Assembly: GCA_024276805.1 (NCBI GenBank)
Contig: JAJRWJ010000196.1
Location: 1-11,804, forward strand
Source: Gammaproteobacteria bacterium
Lineage (GTDB): Bacteria > Pseudomonadota > Gammaproteobacteria > Methylococcales > Methylomonadaceae
Length of the DNA: 11,804 nt
Direction of reading: 5' to 3'
Position 1 is the stretch's first letter, and each line of letters begins with the position of its first letter. The translations under genes were made by a program, and so were the position numbers. Below are positions 7,423 through 11,804 of this stretch, piece by piece. Below the pieces are notes generated by a model. That model was not told the DNA's origin. It was given only the letters and a program-made list of their open reading frames with translations, and did not search any database.

Positions 7423-7974
7423 ATGATTCAATTCGAAGGTTTTTCCATACCCGAGAAACAAAGGCTGATCGCTGCGGTGATGCTTCTGAAGGCAGGCTCT
7501 GCAACGGCGAAAGCCGCACTTTTTTCGGGTGATCTGACACATTTCAGGACCTGGTTCGATGGCACCGGAAAAAACACACATCTAATGAAGGTGTCCTCCA
7601 TCGTCAAGGAAATTGACGCAGCCATAAACAGCCGGCCAATTACTTTTGTCAATGCAACCGGCAACGCGATAGAACAAGGATCGAATGGTTTGTGCGGCTA
7701 TGTATGGTTGATGCGCAATCGCGGCCCCGGCGACAAGTTTTCCGAATCGATTCATGTCGGGAGTGGCATGCGCATACTTTTGGTCCCCAGAAGTCACGGT
7801 GGAGATGTCGGGAATTTGGCGGAGACCATGTATCACGAACTCAGCCACAAAACAGGCGGCACCAAAGATATTACCTATGATGTAAACCTGTGCAGACACA
7901 ACGCCTTGAACAATCCCCAGCAAGCAGCATTGAATGCTGAAAATTACAACCGTTTTTTTGCTGAGTATATTTAG
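7423..7974 (+). CDS. Putative aspzincin (M35-like) zinc metallopeptidase, leaderless
   Basis: The 183-residue product resembles the mature domain of deuterolysin-type peptidases. The zinc motif HELSH is at 138-142 with Glu139 as the likely catalytic base, followed by GGTKDITYD at 145-153. This matches the aspzincin GTxDxxY pattern, in which the Asp (here D149) is the third zinc ligand. A C-terminal NAENYNRFFAEY at 171-182 matches the family's conserved Asn-Ala-x-x-Tyr segment. The N-terminal 45 residues form an amphipathic Ala/Leu helix ending FRTWFDG, comparable to the first helices of mature deuterolysin. Known members are mostly secreted with a signal and propeptide; here neither is evident, and the basic, acidic-interrupted N-terminus is a poor signal peptide. 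It may act inside the cell or leave by another route. ATG 7423 has a GGAG seven bases upstream and is preferred to an in-frame ATG at 7366 without a ribosome site. No cognate inhibitor or secretion gene is adjacent. Confidence 0.75.
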   Translation: MIQFEGFSIPEKQRLIAAVMLLKAGSATAKAALFSGDLTHFRTWFDGTGKNTHLMKVSSIVKEIDAAINSRPITFVNATGNAIEQGSNGLCGYVWLMRNRGPGDKFSESIHVGSGMRILLVPRSHGGDVGNLAETMYHELSHKTGGTKDITYDVNLCRHNALNNPQQAALNAENYNRFFAEYI

Positions 7975-8073
7975 CTCTACCTTGTCAGATTCTCCGCAAA
8001 CTCGTCATGTTCGCCGGAAAATGGGCATCCAGTGCCATGTACGGCATGTTTTAAGCCATCCCTGAAGCCTGGA

Positions 8074-8118
8074 TTCCGGCAGTCCCCCAGATCAAACCGG
8101 GGGCAGGCCATGCCGGAA
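8074..8118. repeat. GC-rich imperfect palindrome (REP-like) before trkH
   Basis: The arms TTCCGGCA (8074-8081) and TGCCGGAA (8111-8118) are exact inverse complements. Nested inside are CCCCC (8084-8088) and GGGGG (8099-8103) around a ten-base loop, with a short asymmetric bulge (CAGGCCA) on the right side. There is no following T-run, so it is not a standard intrinsic terminator. The GCCTGGATTCCGGCA lead-in resembles dispersed intergenic palindromes common in proteobacterial genomes. It lies in the 203-base peptidase-trkH gap, which otherwise holds nothing I can identify. It could stabilise the 3' end of the peptidase transcript. Confidence 0.55.
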
Positions 8119-8177
8119 AACCGATTCTTGAAAAAATGTGGTACATGCAATTCCTGTATTTATGCGACCATTGATTC

Positions 8178-9644
8178 ATGAATGAACAATCATCCTTGCT
8201 GATGTATGCAATCAGGGGCCCGGTCGTCCTCAAATATGCCGCGCAGCTGACTTTTATTCAGGCAGGGCTTTTTTTGCTGCCGGCGGGCGTGGCGCTGTAC
8301 TATGCAGAATTTACACTGGCGCTGCGTTTTGCAACGGTCACGGTTCTGCTTGGCGTTGCAACCCTGCCTTTTATCCGCCTGCCAGCTGCTGCGCAAATTC
8401 AAACCAACGAAGCACTGGTGGTGACTGTCATTGCCTTCCTGTTGGCTGCATCGGCAATGGTCTACCCGTTTATGGGAGCCAACATGGCAGTGCTGGATGC
8501 CGTCTTTGAGAGTATTTCCGGCATCACCACCACCGGTTTATCGACACTGGTCGACCTGCAGGAAAAACCGCGAAGTTTTTTGTTTGCCCGGTCATGGATG
8601 CAATGGTATGGTGGACTGGGCTTCGTGGTCCTGGCCATTGCCTTGCTGACTGGCAAACAACCGGGAAATCGCCGCCTGCTGGCCCAGGAGTTTGAGCCGC
8701 AAGATGTGACCGTCAGCATCCATCAGCATGCCCGGCAGGTGACGCTGGTATATGCATTGCTGACCATGCTCACTGTATTATTATTGTTGCTTTCCGGAGT
8801 CGATGGTTTTACCTCGCTGGTACATGCCCTGAGCGCCGTTTCCACCGGTGGTTTTTCCACATTCGACGACAGTCTGTCCGGTTTCGGCGCCTGGCGCATA
8901 CAGCTGCTGTTGTCGTGCAGCGGTCTCCTTGGAGCCGTTTCGCTGCCCTGGTATTACCGTATCTGTCAGCGCGGCTTCGGTGAATCGCTCTCGACCCTGG
9001 AATTTTTTGCCATGCTGTTATTGATCCTGAGTGTCACCCTGCCACTGACTTTGATCCTGTCTTGCACGGCTGAAATTGATTACCTGACATCGGCAGGACA
9101 GGCGCTGTTATTGGCTATTTCCGCGCAAACGACGACCGGCTTCAGCAGCTTGCCTGTCGCCGAACTCGATCCGCTGGTCAAAGGCATTCTTCTCATGTCC
9201 ATGGCAGTAGGAGGCGCCGTGGGTTCCACGGCCGGCGGACTGAAAGTCTTCCGTTTCCTGATTCTGTTGAAGTTGATGCAATACACCATCCGCCATACCG
9301 CAGTATCCAGTCATGCTGTGTTCGAGCCGAAACTGTCCGGCAAGACCATACATTCTGAAGAAATCACCCATATCCTGACCTTGTTGGGCTGGTTTATGGC
9401 TTTGGTATTTTTTTCCTGGCTGCCTTTTATCGCCATGGACTATCATCCTCTGGACGCCCTTTTTGAAGTGCTTTCAGCAACATCCACCGTGGGACTGTCG
9501 ACCGGCATCACGCGGATGGAATTGCAGACGCCCCTGAAACTGATACTCTGTTTCGATATGCTGGCAGGGCGCCTGGAAATAATCGCCCTGCTGGTTTGCA
9601 TCTATCCAAAGACCTGGTTCGGCAGGCGTTTGCAGGAATCATGA
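8178..9644 (+). CDS. trkH: TrkH-family potassium uptake channel subunit
   Basis: TrkH is the inner-membrane, ion-conducting subunit of the Trk/Ktr potassium uptake system and is gated by an RCK protein on the cytosolic face. The 488-residue product (E. coli TrkH is 483) is hydrophobic throughout and holds the four pore repeats: ITTTGLST at 116-123, VSTGGFST at 221-228, QTTTGFSS at 317-324 and TSTVGLST at 435-442. These are the four selectivity-filter segments that form one pseudo-fourfold pore. Between repeats three and four, VGGAVGSTAGGLK at 344-356 is the conserved intramembrane gate-loop region. The end has AGRLEI, also typical. The ATG at 8178 follows an in-frame TGA three bases after its first base position (8172-8174), so it is the furthest possible start. 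It has no clear Shine-Dalgarno. No good promoter is visible: TTGAAA at 8128-8133 lacks a well-placed -10. It overlaps the following RCK gene by four bases. Confidence 0.94.
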   Translation: MNEQSSLLMYAIRGPVVLKYAAQLTFIQAGLFLLPAGVALYYAEFTLALRFATVTVLLGVATLPFIRLPAAAQIQTNEALVVTVIAFLLAASAMVYPFMGANMAVLDAVFESISGITTTGLSTLVDLQEKPRSFLFARSWMQWYGGLGFVVLAIALLTGKQPGNRRLLAQEFEPQDVTVSIHQHARQVTLVYALLTMLTVLLLLLSGVDGFTSLVHALSAVSTGGFSTFDDSLSGFGAWRIQLLLSCSGLLGAVSLPWYYRICQRGFGESLSTLEFFAMLLLILSVTLPLTLILSCTAEIDYLTSAGQALLLAISAQTTTGFSSLPVAELDPLVKGILLMSMAVGGAVGSTAGGLKVFRFLILLKLMQYTIRHTAVSSHAVFEPKLSGKTIHSEEITHILTLLGWFMALVFFSWLPFIAMDYHPLDALFEVLSATSTVGLSTGITRMELQTPLKLILCFDMLAGRLEIIALLVCIYPKTWFGRRLQES

Positions 9645-10351
9645 GGACGGTATTTTTAGGCGCGGGCTCCCTGGCAAGAATGACCGCTGCCGCATTATTG
9701 AAAAAAGCTCACGAAGTGATCATCATTGAACGGGACAAGGCCTTGATAGACGCTTTGTCCAACGAGCTCGACTGTGGTTTTGTTTGTGGCAATGGCTGCA
9801 AACCGGCGATACTTCGTGAGACGAACCCCAAAGAAGTCGATTTTCTTTTTTGTTTGACCGGCAACGACCAGGTCAACATGATAACCAGTCTGGTTGGCCG
9901 CTCCCTGGGCTTCAAACGGGTCATCACCAAGATAGAAGACCCTGAGCTGGAGCATATTTGTCGGGAACTCGGATTGGAAGACACCATCATTCCCGACCAG
10001 ACTATCGGCCGTTACCTGGCGGATATCGTCGAGGGCCAGGATCTGCTGGCATTGAGCGCCTTGATCAAGGATGAGGCGCGGATTTTTTCCTTTGTCATAG
10101 ACTCCGAAAATGAACAGATGATGAGCTCCCTGCAATTGCCGGAGCAGAGCCGGATCATCTGTCTGTATCGCCATGGCAAATTCACCATTCCGGATGCCGA
10201 TTTTCGTTTCAAGGCGGATGATGAGGTCGTGATACTGACCCACAGCCGCAATCTTGCCTTTTTGCATGAACAGCTGGCGAGTAAAACCGCGAACCTTGCC
10301 AGCGCGGAGAAAAAGCCGCGCAGTACTGACCACGGCCCGGAACAGGCATGA
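9641..10351 (+). CDS. Single-RCK TrkA-like potassium channel gating protein
   Basis: RCK proteins bind NAD(H) or adenine nucleotides and open or close TrkH/KtrB pores from the cytosol. This 236-residue protein has one RCK unit: a Rossmann N-domain with VFLGAGSLA at 4-12, a ribose-binding Glu at 30 (IIIERD), TGNDQVNM at 73-80, then a TrkA_C domain at about 136-212. E. coli TrkA has two such units in 458 residues, so this is the half-size, Ktr-like form that would assemble as a multimer. The usual GxGxxG ends in Ala (GAGSLA), and the GDGTD segment of relatives reads GNGCK at 50-54. ATG 9641 shares the ATGA overlap with the trkH stop and has AGGA just upstream. A longer frame from 9596 has no such support. 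The tail after 213 is polar and probably disordered. Coupling with trkH implies they form one complex. Confidence 0.88.
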   Translation: MRTVFLGAGSLARMTAAALLKKAHEVIIIERDKALIDALSNELDCGFVCGNGCKPAILRETNPKEVDFLFCLTGNDQVNMITSLVGRSLGFKRVITKIEDPELEHICRELGLEDTIIPDQTIGRYLADIVEGQDLLALSALIKDEARIFSFVIDSENEQMMSSLQLPEQSRIICLYRHGKFTIPDADFRFKADDEVVILTHSRNLAFLHEQLASKTANLASAEKKPRSTDHGPEQA

Positions 10352-10367
10352 CCGGCAGTCTGCCTGT
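10342..10367 (+). other. Small hairpin across the trkA-like stop codon
   Basis: ACAGGCA (10342-10348) and TGCCTGT (10361-10367) can pair as a seven-base stem around a 12-base loop that contains the rest of the stop codon. No run of T follows, so it is not a canonical rho-independent terminator. It may be chance. The 220-base gap that follows holds no other gene I can support. Confidence 0.25.
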
Positions 10368-10500
10368 ATCGGCGTAATACTCGATGCCATGACCGCAGCA
10401 TTTTTATGGATTGGCATTGCCGGAATGATGGATATCCACATTGCCGCGCAATGGCATCTTGATTAACTGCTTGAGTCCGGTATTATTGCTGTTTTGTTCT

Positions 10501-10529
10501 TTGGTTTATCCCCTGTAACAGCGTAAAAT
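10501..10529 (+). promoter_or_regulatory. Possible sigma-70 promoter of the UPF0182 gene
   Basis: TTGGTT (10501-10506) and TAAAAT (10524-10529) are 17 bases apart in an AT-rich stretch that stands out from the flanking coding DNA. Transcription would begin near 10536, with about 36 bases of leader and an AGAGGA ribosome site at 10562-10567 before ATG 10572. The -35 is only a 3-of-6 match. Confidence 0.4.
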
Positions 10530-10571
10530 CACTTAACTGAAATAATAAAATAGATTGTTGAAGAGGAAATC

Positions 10572-11804
10572 ATGCGGAACTGGAAATTACTTGCCGCTTA
10601 CACAGGCGCGACTTTGTTTGTCCTTCTTGCGTTGTATGTCGCGTTCTATTTTATTTTTCTCGATCTGTTCGTCGACCTGTGGTGGTTCCGTTCCCTGCAG
10701 TTCGAAACCTATTTCTGGCTGAGACTGCTGTACCGTTTTTTCCTGTCCGGCGGCGTAACGCTGATTTTCTTTGCCATTTTCTTTTTCCATTTCTGGGTCG
10801 CCAGCCGCTATCTGGGTCTGAACCCACCCGATGAAGTGCTCGCCGACAGCCAGCGTCGGAAGCGCTTTCAGCAATTTTCCGATGTCTTCATACAGGGCTC
10901 GCTGAAGGTCTATACACCTCTGTCGATCCTGCTGGCGATCGCCATTGCGATCCCTTTTTATGACCAGTGGGAAGCCGCCATCCTGTATGTTTTTGGCCGG
11001 GACTCCGGCGTCAGTGAGCCGGTATACGGCAATGACGTCAGCTTCTATCTGTTCTCCTACCCAATGTATCAATTGATACAAAGAGAGCTGCTGACCACTG
11101 CCATTTTACTGTTGATCATGGTCACGGCGATCTATTGGCTGGAGCACTACTTCGTTCCCGATCAGAAAAAGGAGTTCCCCCGGGGAGCGAAAATACATCT
11201 GACCATTCTCTACGGCTTCGTCATTCTGTTCGTGGTCTGGGGATTGCTGCTGGACCGGTTTTCACTGCTCTATTACAGCAATCATCAACCGGTATTCTTT
11301 GGCCCCGGCTTTGTCGAAGTCCGCTATCTGCTGCCTCTTATCTGGATAGGCATCGCGACATTCATTTGCGCATCGACCGCCGGCATCATACATTTTTATT
11401 CGCGGGACAAAAACAGCCTGATCACCAGCATCGTTTTCCTGGTGGTGTTTTTCGCCTCCCTGGGTCTGCAGAAAGTCCAATCCATTCCGGACCTGATCAA
11501 TACCTTTATCGTGAAACCCAATCCCGTTACCACGGAAGGGGTCTTCATGAAGAACAATATCGTGGCGACTTACTCCGCTTATGACCTGGGCCGCATCAAC
11601 ATCATCGATTACCAGGTCAAAGTGGACCCCAGAGACGATATCGTCGGCTGGGCCAACCAGAAACATTTTGAAAATATTCCGGTCTGGGACCGGGAGTTCC
11701 TGAAACCGGTCTATCAGCAACTGCAGGGCATCCGGCCCTATTACAACTTCCCCAGCGTCGATGAAGACCGCTATTTTCTGCATGACCACAAGATCCAGGT
11801 CAAC
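10572..11804 (+). CDS. UPF0182 (COG1615) family large membrane protein (partial, C-terminus off the window)
   Basis: The frame is open from ATG 10572 to the right edge, 411 codons. Full members of this family are usually about 900-1000 residues, so less than half is present. An AGAGGA ribosome site precedes the start. Hydrophobic segments that look like membrane helices lie at about residues 8-32, 55-76, 112-129, 173-190, 210-227, 253-273 and 284-299. Family blocks seen are DLWWFRSLQFETYFW at 35-49, PVYGNDVSFYLFSYP at 150-164, and, after the last helix, the start of the large extracytoplasmic domain with NNIVATYSAYDL and QLQGIRPYYNFPSVDEDRY. No function is established for this family and I do not propose one. 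It follows the potassium uptake pair but appears to have its own promoter, so co-function is not implied. Confidence 0.9.
   Translation, partial: MRNWKLLAAYTGATLFVLLALYVAFYFIFLDLFVDLWWFRSLQFETYFWLRLLYRFFLSGGVTLIFFAIFFFHFWVASRYLGLNPPDEVLADSQRRKRFQQFSDVFIQGSLKVYTPLSILLAIAIAIPFYDQWEAAILYVFGRDSGVSEPVYGNDVSFYLFSYPMYQLIQRELLTTAILLLIMVTAIYWLEHYFVPDQKKEFPRGAKIHLTILYGFVILFVVWGLLLDRFSLLYYSNHQPVFFGPGFVEVRYLLPLIWIGIATFICASTAGIIHFYSRDKNSLITSIVFLVVFFASLGLQKVQSIPDLINTFIVKPNPVTTEGVFMKNNIVATYSAYDLGRINIIDYQVKVDPRDDIVGWANQKHFENIPVWDREFLKPVYQQLQGIRPYYNFPSVDEDRYFLHDHKIQVN

Noticed and set aside
8128..8162. A sigma-70 promoter for trkH from TTGAAA
   Set aside because: No acceptable -10 lies 16-18 bases downstream; the nearest TATTTA is 23 bases away.
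9695..10441. A 248-codon minus-strand frame across the TrkA-like gene
   Set aside because: The plus-strand product carries clear RCK motifs; the antisense product shows no family signature.
10389..10466. A 25-residue hydrophobic mini-ORF starting MTAAFLWIGIAG in the gap after the TrkA-like gene
   Set aside because: No ribosome site precedes it and no known small membrane protein is recognisable. Chance cannot be excluded at this length.

Overview
The window is a chromosomal stretch from a gammaproteobacterium, about 11.8 kb and moderately GC-rich. Three things point to that group: the gene order hemX-hemD-hemC diverging from argH, a class I adenylate cyclase (cyaA) beside them, and protein similarity to Escherichia coli and Pseudomonas as I remember those sequences. 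I cannot name the genus. The neighbourhood is largely housekeeping. I see no phage, transposase, tRNA, rRNA or CRISPR array.

Left arm (1-2697, minus strand): the tail of a haem biosynthesis operon, transcribed leftwards as hemC, hemD, hemX. HemC and HemD make uroporphyrinogen III from porphobilinogen. HemX is a membrane-anchored coiled-coil protein usually encoded after them, and it runs off the left edge. The genes overlap by 4 and 20 bases and none starts with ATG (TTG, TTG, GTG), which suggests translational coupling. A 221-base gap with divergent promoter-like elements separates this operon from argH.

Middle (2919-7262, plus strand): argH (argininosuccinate lyase, last step of arginine synthesis), then cyaA (class I adenylate cyclase). 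The 5' end of cyaA looks shifted. A GTG start with a strong Shine-Dalgarno at 4408-4425 lies one frame away from the catalytic reading frame, and the frames meet at a run of five A's at 4495-4499. A sixth A would restore one protein of about 946 residues.

Right arm (7263-11804, plus strand): a lone 183-residue aspzincin-type (M35-like) zinc peptidase with its own good promoter and no clear secretion signal; a 45-base GC-rich palindrome; a trkH plus single-RCK TrkA-like potassium uptake pair overlapping as ATGA; and the 5' part of a large UPF0182 (COG1615) membrane protein that runs off the right edge.

The points most worth a second look are the cyaA 5' frame break, the orphan peptidase, the palindrome before trkH, and the altered N-terminal motif of ArgH. 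I do not see a clearly new multi-gene system here.
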